This document shows positions 15,264 through 27,389 of a stretch of 64,000 nt of DNA, in pieces. A model generated the notes under the pieces. The model searched no databases. It had not been told where the DNA came from and was given only the letters and a program-made list of their open reading frames with translations. A program made the position numbers and the translations under genes. The DNA is from Mesaphorura yosii. Taxonomy: Eukaryota > Arthropoda > Collembola > Poduromorpha > Tullbergiidae. The stretch is from assembly GCA_009869945.1 (NCBI GenBank), contig WIXG01000071.1:186001-250000 (forward strand), given 5' to 3'. Each line of letters opens with the position of its first letter. The first letter of the stretch is position 1.

Positions 15264-17645
15264 TTATAATTTCCCCGTCAGTCCAAATTGTTTTTCCATT
15301 CTTTCAATGATAACGTCAGCTATGGCAAGAGACGCGGTTGCAGCTGGACTGGGGCAATTTCTTACGTGCAGCACACGACTGGCCAGTTTTCCAAATCCTG
15401 CATCGAATACGAAATCGTCCACCAGGTTGCCGTTATTGTCAATGGCTTGGGCTCGAACTCCAGCTGGGCCGTCACTGAAAAATAACTCAATCATTAAATA
15501 TCTCCTGCATGAAGATTCCACGCTTCCGTTCTCACATCGTATTGTCATCAACAATTTTTATGTGCACAGGAAAGCCGGGAGCTGCAGGACGGAATTAATG
15601 TGATGTGATCGGAATGCAAATCAATTTGGGAAAAACAAAGGGAGAGGAAAGACATAAAACTCCAGGTTCAGGTTTTTGAGTAGCATTTTGATATTTTATG
15701 TGCGCTGGCGCTGCTGCATGCATGAAATCTAAAGCAGCTTGGGCAGCTTCTTCTGTCTGCATTGTTAAGGGTTAAAATTTCAATACGTATGTTCAAAGCG
15801 GATGTGTGTTTGCTCTCAGTCGCACGTAGTAAGGCAGAGGGAGATATATCAAGTTGTTAAGAATGACCAGACTGCGTAACTTCTGGAAAACGGAAACTAG
15901 ATATGCCGACAAGGTATACGACAGATGTTAAGGAGTGCTGTTTTTTGGACTATGGTCAATTGTTGACAGAATGGCTAAGGTTTAGCGAACTCTTTAAACT
16001 AAGCAAATTCAGACATTAATTTAGAACTTGAATTTTAAACGAAAAATTAATAGAAATCTAAATAAATCCTACGTGTGTATTGGAAGCCTAAATTGAATCA
16101 CATTATCAAATATGTACTGAAGTATAAAGCAAGTATGGTCTAAATGAAAAGCTTTTGGCTTATTGGACGCTTTCTGAATTCACAGCTGCTACCTTCTTGG
16201 ATGAGTTTCTTGGTAGAAAAATTCGTTCAGATTCAGAGGAGGACCAATCAAAGAGAATTTCTATCAAACCGATTTCATACCTTGTTATAATATCATCGGA
16301 AGTAAGTGTAGGTACATATTTCTGCAATTGCTTCAGTTTTAGTGTTGGAAAAATTGATTGTATCATTTCCGTTGCTCCAAACTTTGCATATCGACGCGCC
16401 AGCTTCTGGAACCCCATAAACATAACGGAATCCGCAAGGTCTTTGGCGCTAAAATCGCTGTAGGAATATCCTTCTCGCTTAAATGCCAGGATTGCGTTTG
16501 GGCCTAACCACACGCTGCCATCCATTCTCGGAGTCTAAAATGACATATCAACATCAGTATAATTGAACATGGATAGAATTACAAATTAAAATTGACACAA
16601 AAGGACAAAAACTCACAAAATGCACTCCAAGGAACGGAAAACGTGGATCATTGACTGGATAAATATTACCCCGAACTAAATTACTTCTGTCTGGTTTCAG
16701 AAGTAAATATTCTCCACGGAATGGGACAATTCTTGGATCTTTACCGCATCCAGATAGCTCGGCTAAGCGATCCGCGTGAAGGCCACCACACGTTAACACA
16801 GACTTTGCGAAGATTGTCTAAAGAAACAGAAAATAATAAATTGAATCGGAAATATACCAAACTAATCTTATCAAACCAAATCTATCTACTTGACTCACTT
16901 TTCCTTCATGACTCAAAATTTTCACAGGATAATCTTTATGTTCATCCGTAAGGCTAAACTTATTGACAAGAAAACTTAAATGCAAATCTCCTCCATTCTT
17001 CTGGAAATTTTCGGCGAATGAGCCGGCAACCTTTCCATAGTCAACGATACCTGTGCTTGGTGACCATATCGCCTCTAGTCCCTGTAGGCAAACGTATAAA
17101 TGAAACCTCAAACGAACTTGAGGCAAAGATTGGACAAGGCTACTTAATCTAGCTACAATAAGAAGGCACTCACCGTACAATTAGGTTCATAATTTTTGAT
17201 TTCATTGCCACCGACTAATTTCAGATCAGGTACATTATTTTGCTTTCCGTTCTTGTAAAGATGTTTTAACCGTGGAATTTCTTCTGGACTAACAGCAACA
17301 ATTAATTTTCCACATTTCTTGTAAGGGATGCTGTTTTCGTCCAAATATTGATACATCATCTTGATTCCCTTTACACATAGCGTGGCTTTAAGTGACCCAG
17401 GCTGGTAGTAAATTCCCGCATGGAGAACTCCTGAATTGTGCCCGGATTGGTGCCTGGCTAAAAAAAGTCGTGGACTTAATATTTAAATCAAGTATATGAA
17501 TTGTAATCCACTTACCGACTTTGCTCTCCTTTTCCATCAATCCCAACCTCAGTCGTGGAAACTTCTTTCCCAACTTCATTGCCGCGGCCAGTCCGATGAT
17601 GCCTCCACCAACGATCGCGACATCATACTTCAGAGCTTGGCTCAT
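15264..17645 (-). CDS. L2HGDH: L-2-hydroxyglutarate dehydrogenase, mitochondrial (6 exons)
   Basis: FAD enzyme that oxidises L-2-hydroxyglutarate to 2-oxoglutarate, normally in mitochondria. Exons on the minus strand: 17645-17516, 17457-17174, 17081-16899, 16817-16617, 16534-16281, 15474-15264; all phases agree and give 420 residues (human about 463 with its presequence). The dinucleotide-binding motif GGGIIG is at residues 13-18, followed by [17 protein letters not shown], the family's FAD/substrate signature. Further matches to the human protein are [54 protein letters not shown] and [11 protein letters not shown] near the end. A minus-strand AATAAA lies at 15206-15211, just past the stop. 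With the start at 17645 the protein begins almost at the FAD fold and lacks a visible mitochondrial presequence, so an upstream coding exon may be missing. Family assignment is very secure; the first exon is not. Confidence 0.95.
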
Positions 17646-18395
17646 TGTCTTGAAGGTGATACCTGTTGCAAATAGAGGAAGAATAAAATCAATTGTTGCT
17701 TAATCTTCGGATCGGTGTTTCAAACCAACAATCACACCAATAAAGGGCAAAGATTAATATTTTTCTAGTACCGATACAAAATACCTCAGACAGACGTTCC
17801 AGGCTCTCATGCTGAGCTTTACACGTACTTTCACGGCGAATGCTCGCGGAATTAATTCAACTAACTCCATTAAACAGTTTACACGTGGCCTAACGCACTT
17901 CGTTTGCGAGCCGGCAAGTGTGGAAACTATTCAATTTACGGAATGACGTGGAAGTTCTAAGCAGCTTCAAAGAAATGAATCGGCTCCTCGGAACCCAAGT
18001 AAAGATCACTTTCTCACACTCGTGTACGAGTTTATCCGAAAGTTCAGGGCTGGGCTTACCGGAAATAACAATAGCCACGAAATCGAAAGTGAGGTTCACA
18101 ATACGCAGGCCAAACAACTTCAAGGTTGCACGTTGAAACTTGGCGTTTATTCAGTAGTTGATCGAAACAGCAACAAAGACAGACCAAATTCATTTAATCC
18201 AATTTATGAAAAGAATGAATGAAGAATGAATCATTTAAATGTGCCTCCTCATATCAAAGGTCAAGCCCAGGTTCATGCAGTACAATTTTACGTTTTAAGA
18301 CACATTTCGAATTTAGAAGAATACATGGAGAAATGAAGACAAATGCTCTCAGATTGCATGCTAACTTAAATTTAATGCAATGATAATTGCTGGGT

Positions 18396-19125
18396 TTAAG
18401 GCGCAGGAGTTGTCGAAGCTGCAGCCTCTTGTCGTTGTTTCTCAACTCCAAGAATCGCCTTTGCCAATTCCTCATAGTTTACGTTTTCCGGATCGAATGG
18501 GAGTTCAGTCGTAGTGGCCGGAGTTGCCGGAACGCGCCCAGTCTCCTCGTCGTGAGCGGCAAGAATGGCCTTGACAAGCTCAGAGTACGAAATTGAGAAA
18601 TCGGTTGTTGTAGCAGGGGTCGTCGTTGTGGATGCCGCGGCCTTCTTGGCGGCAATGGCAGCTTCCCACGGCTTCAGCTTGGGTGCCTTCTTGGCCTTGG
18701 CGGCTTTCGTTTTCTTGGACTTCTTTCCTCCAGCTTCTCCTGCCTCTTCGCCAAATGCAGCAGCTCTTTTCAAGAATTCAATGACTTCGGGGTCCTCCTC
18801 AGCATCATCGAGGTCATCTGCGTCATCGTCTTCATCGCCTGTAGCAACTTCAGGAGCGTCGTCTTCCTCAGTTGGAGGCGGCCCTGGACTAAGATCTACT
18901 CCATTCATCGCTGCACGAAATTTAACCCATTCGCCCCATGGATAAGGCGATGTAGACAAGGCCTGAATGGCTTGCAGTTGAGCAAGATTCGTGATTCTAC
19001 CCTGGACCCCTGCAATGAAAGATACCCGACACGTTAGAGCTTCATTACTCCTACGGTTAAAGTTTAAAGTTCTTACCTCCATTCTGCAAAATACAAAGAA
19101 GGACAACAACGAGGATGAACTTCAT
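18396..19125 (-). CDS. Unknown small secreted protein, acidic and Lys/Ala-rich (2 exons)
   Basis: I do not recognise the family. Exon 1 (19125-19077) encodes MKFILVVVLLCILQNG, a clear signal peptide; exon 2 (19009-18396) completes a 220-residue protein. In order: a neutral segment containing SPYPWGEWVKFRAAMNG (about residues 37-55), a Pro- and Asp/Glu-rich stretch, a Lys/Ala-rich stretch (GGKKSKKTKAAKAKKA), then two copies of a module made of an Ala-Thr-Thr-Thr linker followed by a YxELxKAIL sequence (YSELVKAIL and YEELAKAIL). There is no cysteine after the signal region, no membrane segment and no catalytic motif. The layout suggests an extended secreted or matrix protein. The splice joins a signal-peptide exon to one main exon, which is common for arthropod secreted proteins. 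A minus-strand AATAAA near 18145 could end the transcript. Confidence 0.8.
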
Positions 19126-20331
19126 GGTAAAAATTTGATGGTAACTTTTTGACAAATTGCACCGCTGGAGCGAGTGGATGTAAGCTGGAACATTGATACT
19201 GAAGGACTGACTGTAATTAAGCATGACATATCCCAAGTGTCTTAAAGGCAGCCGAGATCAGATTAGAGAGAGATTAGGCAGTTCCAGATGTGGCATGTGA
19301 TGAACAAAGTACATCACAAAATCTTTCTGTTCATACGGCGTACTTCAAATCCTGGTTGGCAGATCATTCTGCCTTTCATTATAGAGCCAGCAGCAATCAT
19401 CATCGAACACCTGAACGGGATTAAACAATTGTCTGACTGTTCGTGACGAAATGAAAAATTATTTCCAGAAGTGAGCCGAGGGAGTCCGCAGACGTGAATG
19501 AGAAAGAATTGTGTCGAAAGAGTCTTTGATGTTTGTGTCTGGCCAGTTTAATCTTGATATGATTCCATAATTTCATCTTGCATTATTTCATTCCTGCACG
19601 CCGTGATTGAAGTCCGTCTTACGCCGTTCCATGTGGATTAGTTGATCAATTGTGGCACATGCTTGCTAAGTTGATTCCAAAGTTACGATCACGATCAAGG
19701 CATGTGCATTAGACTGGAGGTGGGGCAAGTATCATGAATATTTTTATACATAATCCAAGTCCTTTACTTCAACGTTAACTTAATTCCACTTAAGCTGCTC
19801 TCAGTTCATTATCTAGTTTATTTACAACTGCAACAGTACAATTTGTAACAATTTAACAGCAAAATATCTTTGCTTAGAATTGTAACATACAAAATACAGC
19901 ACTAAAAGCTTAATAGCTTTAACCCAGCAATAACATAACCCTACAAATACTAAGGTCGGACAGACTTCTTCGTTTTAGAATGTACAGGTCTTCTGTACCA
20001 GCCAAGAGAATGCAGAATGCCAAGAAGCAATTCCTCCAAATGTAGGCAACTAACTGTCCTATACTCTAAGGTGATAGATGACAATTTATTCAGTAATCAG
20101 CTACTGCTCAATGGAAGAATTCAAAAATCTACTCTTTAGTATTGTGCAGAGGCGATAATTGTTCCAACACTACCATTTCATATAAACGCGAAGTCGTTTA
20201 TGAACTTACAATGTTGGATTTAATTTCATCAAGAATAAAGGTATCTTTGCAGTTCAATTTATAACTATTTTATGCAAGTGCTAATAGACTGTCGGTTTCG
20301 TTCGTTCATATTCTAATGTTTCTAATAAAAA
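19126..20331. other. Intergenic spacer
   Basis: AT-rich spacer between the secreted-protein gene and the RanBP3-like gene, both on the minus strand. It should contain the promoter of the former and the 3' UTR of the latter; minus-strand AATAAA hexamers are visible near 19,815 and 20,088. No coding frame or RNA gene was recognised. Confidence 0.6.
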
Positions 20332-21964
20332 CTAGTCTAAATGTGCCTTCTTGGTTGAGGGTGGAAGAGATGTGGCTGCTGGTGAATCCGGTGCAGAGTC
20401 ATCGCTTTCCGGATTGATTCGTTTGGTCGTAGATTTAGCCTCTTCCAATTTTTCCTGTTTCTCTTTCGTAGCCTGCTTAAGCGCTTCCAGTCGGGTTCTA
20501 ATTGATCTGTGCAGGTTTGTTACAGCATCCTGAGATGGGCACTAAAACAGAATTCATAACAATTATGCAATTTTACAGTGATTGAGTGCGAATTATCAAA
20601 TTAGCTACTTACCTTGACCATGAATACATGCAACTTGTGATCATTCAATTCATCTCTCCCCACCAGTCGTAGACATTTTTTCTCGCTTGGAATTTTGAGA
20701 TCAATGCCTTCCCATATTTGTGTGTTTAACAATACTCTCCGAGTTCCTGCGGTTCTAATGATTATACGTGACTTTCCTGGGGTGCCTTGCACAGGATCGT
20801 TCAATCGTAGTTGGCCCTGACCACGCTCAATCCAACTACTGCTGTCCTTATCAAAGATGTACAACTTGCAATTCATTTGCAGTACATTCCTTTCATCTTC
20901 TTCGCCTGTTGACACCACGATGTCAGAATTGTTCAACTGCGCCAGAGCTGGATTTCCTGCAGCTCCAAAAACTTCGGGTTCCAAAGTTACTTCAGGTTGT
21001 TGTTGATCAATTGCATTCTGTCAAACAATGGCGAAAGAGACATTATAGTCAAAAGAAAAACTGGTCAATCTTTGCTGCTGGAATGAGGTAGCATAGGAGC
21101 AGCTTACTTGGAAAAGGGTTGGGGCTGGAGCCGGGGCTTCTGCTTGGCCATTATTGTCATTCCCTTCTTTCGCTTGTTCCTCCGATGTTTGCTGATTAAT
21201 AACCCTGTCGGACAGATTTTGTCCAAATACAAAACCACCACCATCACTACTGCCCGTAGTCTCGGAAGATGTGCCGTTCGTAGAAGTACTTGTACTTTCT
21301 TGGTCCTTATCACCGTTTGTCACTCTATCGAATAAGCCTTTTCCTACACATAAAAACAAGCAGTCTTTAATAGGAGAAGAATCCTGAATACGTAAACAAT
21401 AAACTTGACGATTAGTATCTTACCAAACACAAAAGGGGTACTGGTAATCAATGTATTAGATGTTGCGTTGATTGCATTAGCTACTGCCGTTGCAACTGGA
21501 GACGGCGAAATAGACGTTGGTGCACCGAAAAGTGAACTTACTGTACTAGTTAACTGGCTCGGTGCACAAATGCCGTTATTAGCTGAAATGGCAGCAGCAG
21601 TAGAAGTCAGGAAGCCAGCAGCCGATCCATCAGCAATTAAGGAAGGAGATAAGGAGAATGCTGTGCCTGCAGCAATTGAGGAAAATGCGGATCCTGAAGT
21701 TCCGCTTGGACTCGTAGATTGTGCTTGGTTTTGGTGCTGACTGTCACTTCCAGCTCGATCTCGGTAAAGCGCAAACGCCGATGTGGTTCCGCCAGGAGAT
21801 GTTTCATTGTTGGTTTCATTTGCATTCTTACTGTCTGGATCTGGAGGTGAAGAGGACGATGAAGGTGACGACGGCGATGATACGCGAACCGTTGGGTTGC
21901 CAACTATAACCACGTCGTCGTTCTTATCACTGGTGTTACTGTTATTACTGCTGCTGGTGCTCAT
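20332..21964 (-). CDS. RANBP3: Ran-binding protein 3 homologue (4 exons)
   Basis: RanBP3 is a nuclear Ran-GTP-binding cofactor of the exportin CRM1. Exons: 21964-21424, 21343-21108, 21017-20613, 20541-20332; phases close to a 463-residue protein (human 567). Residues 1-180 are Ser/Thr/Asn-rich and disordered. Two copies of the motif FVFGxxLxDRV lie at about 178-188 and 218-228, resembling the FG-type motifs upstream of the domain in vertebrate RanBP3. The RanBD covers about 290-415, with GEEDERNVLQMNCKLYIFDK and SSSWIERGQGQLRLND, both close to the human protein (NVLQMQCKLFVFDK, SWVERGRGLLRLND). The tail is basic then acidic, with KKAHLD at the C-terminus. NUP50 and RanBP1/2 also carry RanBDs, but the NVLQM start and the FVFG motifs favour RanBP3. 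The gene is divergent from farnesyl diphosphate synthase. Confidence 0.92.
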
Positions 21965-23275
21965 TGTTCCGGTTTGGCTAGCCGAATCAACGGAAATTGG
22001 AATTTAAGGTTATATATAAAGATTGCGTAATTGCAGCTTCTGTGACCACAACCAGAGGTAAAATTTTATGTAAAGTGAAAGTTTACAAAATTAAAAGACG
22101 CAGAGATGCACTTTTTATATTTTTACGGGCAAAAGCATAATCGTAATTTATGATTATGCCACCAAACAAGAATCAAACTCAAGTCACATGAGAGGGGAGT
22201 CTGAGAAGCCAGGTCCTGTGAGCGCAACAACCTAAATGTTTTGCCGTCCTGTCTCCATCGTTTCAGCTTTCATCGAAATCATTCAATGAGGGCTCGAGTG
22301 AGAAATGATAGAAGACTTTCGACCATCGATGACCAATATCGAAGCAGTTGAACGGAATTGTCCGTTGCCTGCTTGACCACAGCATGATAGGGCTTTTACT
22401 CATCTTCTAATCTCGCTCTCACCTCTGATCGCGCACAGGAGTTATTGAAATTGCATTAGCACTTGCCCGTCTTGACCATGATGTAAGCCGAATTTGAAAG
22501 CCTAACGACCGGAGCTCTTCTCAAAGCGTTTAGGGCCCTTACCTGAATAGGTCAGCATTGCATCTTGGACGCTGCGTGCTGTGGCTGTGAATTCAGTCAT
22601 GGTAGCCTAGCTGCCAGCAACCTGCATATGATTTAGCATTAGATTCGTCAGCATCCGGGCTCCCGGGCTCCCGGGCACGTTTAGACGCAAACAAACTGGT
22701 TCTGATTAGTACTCATTAAGAAACTTAAAAAATTTATCCTTCCCGGCCTGGTGGACTGGTTGCCCTTCTTTTAAGGATTTATTGGTCTAGTCAAGCCTCA
22801 TTACACGACCATATTCATTATGGAACCATTACTGGGAATGTGCAGAAAAAGATGAGATTTCCCACATTGCCACATAATTAACCTGGAACCCTGACGCTTG
22901 CTTATGCCAGGATTGCGTACTGGCTGTTTCATTATGTAATCTTCAGTATTTCTCTCAGCTAGTCTAAATCGATTAACCTGTGCTCGTGTATCACATTATT
23001 GACCGCGTAATTAATGCCACTTATTATTGCCACTTGAAAACTATGGGAGTTTAATGTAGCAGGATAGTAGGATGTGTAATGTGATTTCTAAGACCTTGCT
23101 TAACTTCGAAAGGTTGCCTTAGTACAAAGTTCTAGCTGAATCGACAGTTAAAATTTTTCATTTCAGTCAAGTCTTGTCATTGTAGCCAGAAAGACAGCTT
23201 GAACTATCTGTTCTTGCGCACATCGTTCCTTTATCCAGTTTTTTTAGCGTTTCGTGTCGCAAATCGTAGGTCGAA
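21965..23275. promoter_or_regulatory. Divergent spacer between RanBP3-like and FPPS genes
   Basis: This 1.3-kb spacer separates the start codons of two genes transcribed away from each other, so both promoters should lie here. No clear TATA box or initiator could be assigned. A short GC-rich tandem run (CCGGGCTC-type units) lies at about 22655-22676. The promoter role is inferred from gene orientation only. Confidence 0.5.
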
Positions 23276-24848
23276 ATGTCAACCAAAAGTGTAAGCACTC
23301 CGTCGTCCAACTCCCAACTGCCCCAATCCATTGGTGATGGCAATGGTCACACGCCAATATTACTGCAGCATCCAAAGCTACTTACTAATAGAGAAATCAA
23401 TGATTTCAACACCAAATTCACTGAACTTGTGCAAGTCTTAACTCATGATCCGGACTTGGCAGATATGGGCGACACAAACAAGTGGCTGGAACGCGTCCTC
23501 GAGTACAATGTGCCACATGGAAAGAAAAATCGGTAAGACAAGTGACAGGGCTTTCAAGCTTGATCTGTGGAACGCAGACAAAAATGGCATTGTTCTCTTT
23601 TCAGTGGATTGTCCACTGTGCAGTCGTACAAGTTCATGGCAAAGGACAACGATTTGACAGAGGAAAATATGCAGCTTTCTTATGTGTTAGGATGGTGCGC
23701 CGAAATGGTAAACTCAAACGGCTTGGTCCATTGAGTATTTGCGTCCTTACCATTATGTCTAATTTTTGGCATCTTGTAGCTGCAAGCCTTCTTTCTGGTC
23801 TCGGATGATATAATGGACCATTCTGAAACCCGTCGTGGAGCGCCGTGCTGGTACAAAGTGGAGAATTTGGGACCAGCGGCATTCAATGATGCGATATTGC
23901 TGGAAACTTCCATTTACTCGCTGCTGGCCAAATATTTTGGGAACAAATCTTACTACACGGATTTGCTGGAAATAATGCATGACATTACATTCAAAACCAT
24001 TTTTGGGCAAAGCTTGGATACACGAACCGGACTTAAACGTAACATGAACGGGTAAGTAAATGTTGCTGAATTCCCACGTGTATTCGACATTTTTTACGCC
24101 TGTTTGTCTCACGCGTCACGACTGCAGGTACACAATGGATTTATACTCAGCAATCGTGAAATACAAGACGAGCTACTACTCATTTACACTTCCAGTCGTG
24201 CTCGCAATGGCAATGGTAAGAATTCTACTATGAGAAGTTGTTACGTTATCGTTGTCGATTTGTTAATAATGAGTTTGTGAAGAAATTCGACCTTGACACG
24301 ATTGTTGCCACCGCTGATCATTAAACACGAGTACGATTTACGTCGAATAATCGAGCCGACGTCATGCGCTTCCTGATTTTAATGGAGTGCTAGTGGCCGG
24401 ATTTGCCTTGTTTCAAAATATGCTTCTATTGCAGTCTGAAATCACCACTCCTGATCTTCGACGTCAAGCCACGACCATCACGCTGGAAATGGGGCACTAT
24501 TTTCAAGTACAAGATGATTATCTGGACTGCTTCGGGAATGAAAATGTTACCGGTAAAGTGGGGACTGATATTCAAGACTGCAAATGCTCGTGGATCTTTG
24601 TGATTGCTATGCAACGTGCTGACGAAACGCAACGGAAGATTATACAAGACCATTACGGGAAGCATGACCCGGACGCAGTAAAAAGGGTCAAAAGTGTTTA
24701 CGTTGAAATGGGATTGCCAACAACCTACAAGAACTACGAGGAACAGACGTATCATAACATTCTTGTTCATATCAATCAAATGTCGTCTGAACTTCCAAAG
24801 GCATTGTTCATGGATATGGTTCAAAAGATTTACAAAAGAGAATCTTAA
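23276..24848 (+). CDS. FPPS: Farnesyl diphosphate synthase (5 exons)
   Basis: Cytosolic-type prenyltransferase that condenses isopentenyl diphosphate with DMAPP and GPP to form farnesyl diphosphate, precursor of sterols, prenyl groups and arthropod terpenoid hormones. Exons: 23276-23532, 23605-23707, 23780-24051, 24128-24215, 24435-24848; phases fit a 377-residue protein. The first Asp-rich motif DDIMD is at residues 129-133, within LVSDDIMDHSETRRG; the two residues at positions -5 and -4 before it are Phe-Phe, the family's determinant of C15 chain length. The second motif DDYLD is at 267-271, followed by GKVGTDIQDCKCSW, and the C-terminus ends in KIYKRES. The first 35 residues are a Ser/Asn-rich extension not conserved in the family. 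All catalytic residues seen are intact, so the enzyme should be active. Confidence 0.97.
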
Positions 24849-25502
24849 CCCAAGATAACCTCATGGAATATTGCTTAGTTGAAAGTTTAGTGTGCTGATG
24901 GATATAATTTTCAACAAAGCTCTGTTGGAATTGTTGCACAAGGTGACATTCTGTTTCTCGAAGTCAGTTCAAGATTATTTTTACTAAATAACTGTTGAAG
25001 AATTCCAGAGCTCCTTGTTCGCTGTAAATGGTAAACAACAAATATGAAAAATCGAATTAGTGTACAATTGAACCGATAACTACAAGCCGTCCCAATCCTA
25101 GAAAAACCTGATGTGGAGATGTTTTTATTCATTTTTATTTAAATATACTTCTTGTATTCTGAGTCTAATCTACATCTACAGTCTACTCGCCTTGTCTACA
25201 TTCTACATAAATTCTGAACATGTGGTAGTTAGCCTTAGCTAATTCAGTCTAGCTAGGTTCAAAGAGGGTCCATTTAGTACGCATCACTCTAATTGATTAA
25301 TTATAAACCAATTTTGTCAACTTCTATTGTTCTATGAGTTACTAATTTACTAACTTCACACTTCACATTGAGGGAATATAAACTGAAACCTTCTTGAATT
25401 ACTTGCCTAACGATGCTAAATAATTTATAGCACAGGACAATACGAGAGTCTGATGTCCTGCTCCAGGATCATAGTAAAGACGACTACCGTTGCCAACTAG
25501 AG
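24849..25502. other. Convergent 3' spacer between FPPS and RMND5
   Basis: FPPS (+) and RMND5 (-) converge here. Two minus-strand AATAAA hexamers near 25124-25139 could terminate a long RMND5 3' UTR, which would then nearly reach the FPPS 3' end. No other feature is seen. Confidence 0.55.
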
Positions 25503-27389
25503 TTAGAATTTGATCATACGCGTTAGCGTAGCCTTGTCTTGAACTGGACAATACGGGCACTTGACACTGCAGAGACATAAATCACAAATAATTATTAATT
25601 AGAAGTTTGCTTGAAAATTAACCGAATTAACACTTACACCAAATCCTTTGTGTCAAAAATATCGTGCTTCAAGTTGTGTCTGTTTGTCAAAACCAGTTTT
25701 TCCAGAGCTTCTCGGGAAATGACATGACCACACGTAAGACGCATCGGCGGATTGTCAGTCGTCGTTTGCTGGCGTAATATTGGACACGCAAAAAGAGAAT
25801 GGTATTGGAATTCTTCACCCAATCTAGTATCCACCTGAAAGAAGATATATTACAATTACTCTTTAGTTTATAGCAAGATATATTTCGATTTCGTGTGATT
25901 AGAACAGCGGAAGGAAATCACGTACTGGCAGACCATTCGTTCCATTCCAGTAATGTTCAGATTGCCTGTCCTTAAGAATCTGGCGAACATTTGCCCTGGT
26001 TCTGATTGCCGTAGATCCCGTTGCAATGCTGCGTTGTATATTCAATCAAAATTTCATAAAAGTTTTTTAAAGTCGAAGTTAATTATTTGCAATCCGCAAA
26101 TCATACCAGACTGGCAAAGGCGACTGCGTCGGTATTTCCAGAATTTTGCATGATTCCTTCTGGAACATTTCATACGCCTCATCCCAAACATTTTGTTCGA
26201 ACAAATGTGCATATGGAGACCGGTGAACAGCTTCGCCGGGGTAAATCAAAGATCCCATCAAGGATTTTACTTCTACGTAACAAATAAAAGAACGATAAGT
26301 CAGGAATCCAGTTTCTGTGCGTATTCGTACAATGCATTTAATCTCCATCGTCATCGCCAACATGATCATCGAGTGCACCAAACCAACATTTCTCACCTGT
26401 CTCATATTGTCCTACGAATGATACCAAATTCTCGCGAGCATACCGAACAGCTTCTTCCCGATACTCAGTCCCTGCTTCGACTAACAGTAGGAAAGCCAAC
26501 TTGTGCAACTGGAACTCCAGCTTGGAAGAATTTTTGACCAGTTTCTCGCGATGCCCTGAAACCCAATCGATTGCAGGACCCAAATCCTTTTGTTTCAGTG
26601 CAAGCAAAATTTGATACTGTTGTGCAAGTGGTTCCACGAACTCTTTCCTCAATTCCACTCCAGCTTCCTGAAAGTAATTTGGTCGGTCACGAAAATATAC
26701 TGCTAATCCTGCGGCATAAAAGTGTTGGATTCTGCGGCATCCAAATTTAAACTACGCCAGCGGAAATAAGTCTGATGCCATTTCGTTTTCAAATATTTTT
26801 AGCTCACCTTACGCATAGATTCGCCCACATCGTACATTCCTTCACGATAAAAGTGTTCACAAACCGCTTGGTTCAGTTTCTCACGATTGACAGGGTCTTC
26901 AGCATTCGGAATCAAGTCGCGGGTTATCTCATCAAGCTCACCGTCAAAATTCTGGAAGATTGTCAGTTTGTAACTACCTTGTTTCATGCATTATGGAAGC
27001 TATTCATTTATTCACTACTTACCCGGTCAATTGATCGCCCAAGTTTGCATACGTCAACATGTGCAGCTCGGTGACTAGTTGAAGTTTGCTGCAACGTTAC
27101 TTTAACCAACTTCGTTAAGCTCTTCAAGCTCGCCACTTCATCCTCCGTTAACTCATAAGTTTCGTTAACTGTGACAATCGAAAGATAGGAATTAGCCATC
27201 AGAACCGGAGAACTACGCATGGAACAATTTCGAGTATCACCTACCTTGCACCTTTTCATCAATCCTTTTCTTAACCTTGTTAATGAAATTGATCAAGTGA
27301 GTCACAGACTCCTCAAATCTCCCACTGACGTTCTCAAGTTTACTGAATACGTTATCCAATTCCTCCTCAACTGCTCTTAATGCGTCCAT
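25503..27389 (-). CDS. RMND5: RMND5-type E3 ubiquitin ligase subunit of the GID/CTLH complex (8 exons)
   Basis: RING subunit (yeast Gid2, human RMND5A/B) of the CTLH ubiquitin ligase. Exons: 27389-27245, 27168-27023, 26951-26808, 26667-26397, 26272-26107, 26028-25926, 25834-25638, 25566-25503; phases sum to 411 residues (human RMND5A 391). After a helical N-terminus, a LisH-like segment lies around 120-145 ([20 protein letters not shown]), then the CTLH/CRA region with [17 protein letters not shown] and [19 protein letters not shown]. The degenerate RING starts at Cys342 ([19 protein letters not shown]), with CGHVIS at 360-365 and CPYCP at 394-398. Between LEKL and KCPYC there are 20 residues where human has 6, an unusual enlargement that spans the last intron. 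The assignment is secure; the insertion depends on the last splice. Confidence 0.94.

Noticed and set aside
17890-18123. Minus-strand frame upstream of L2HGDH as its first exon
   Set aside because: It is not like an L2HGDH N-terminus and has no donor joining in phase to the exon at 17645.
24387-24434. In-frame extension before FPPS exon 5 (VAGFALFQNMLLLQ)
   Set aside because: Direct splicing from 24215 to 24435 gives exactly the family spacing between the AMAM and LEMG blocks; the extension lacks a phase-compatible acceptor and would insert extra residues.
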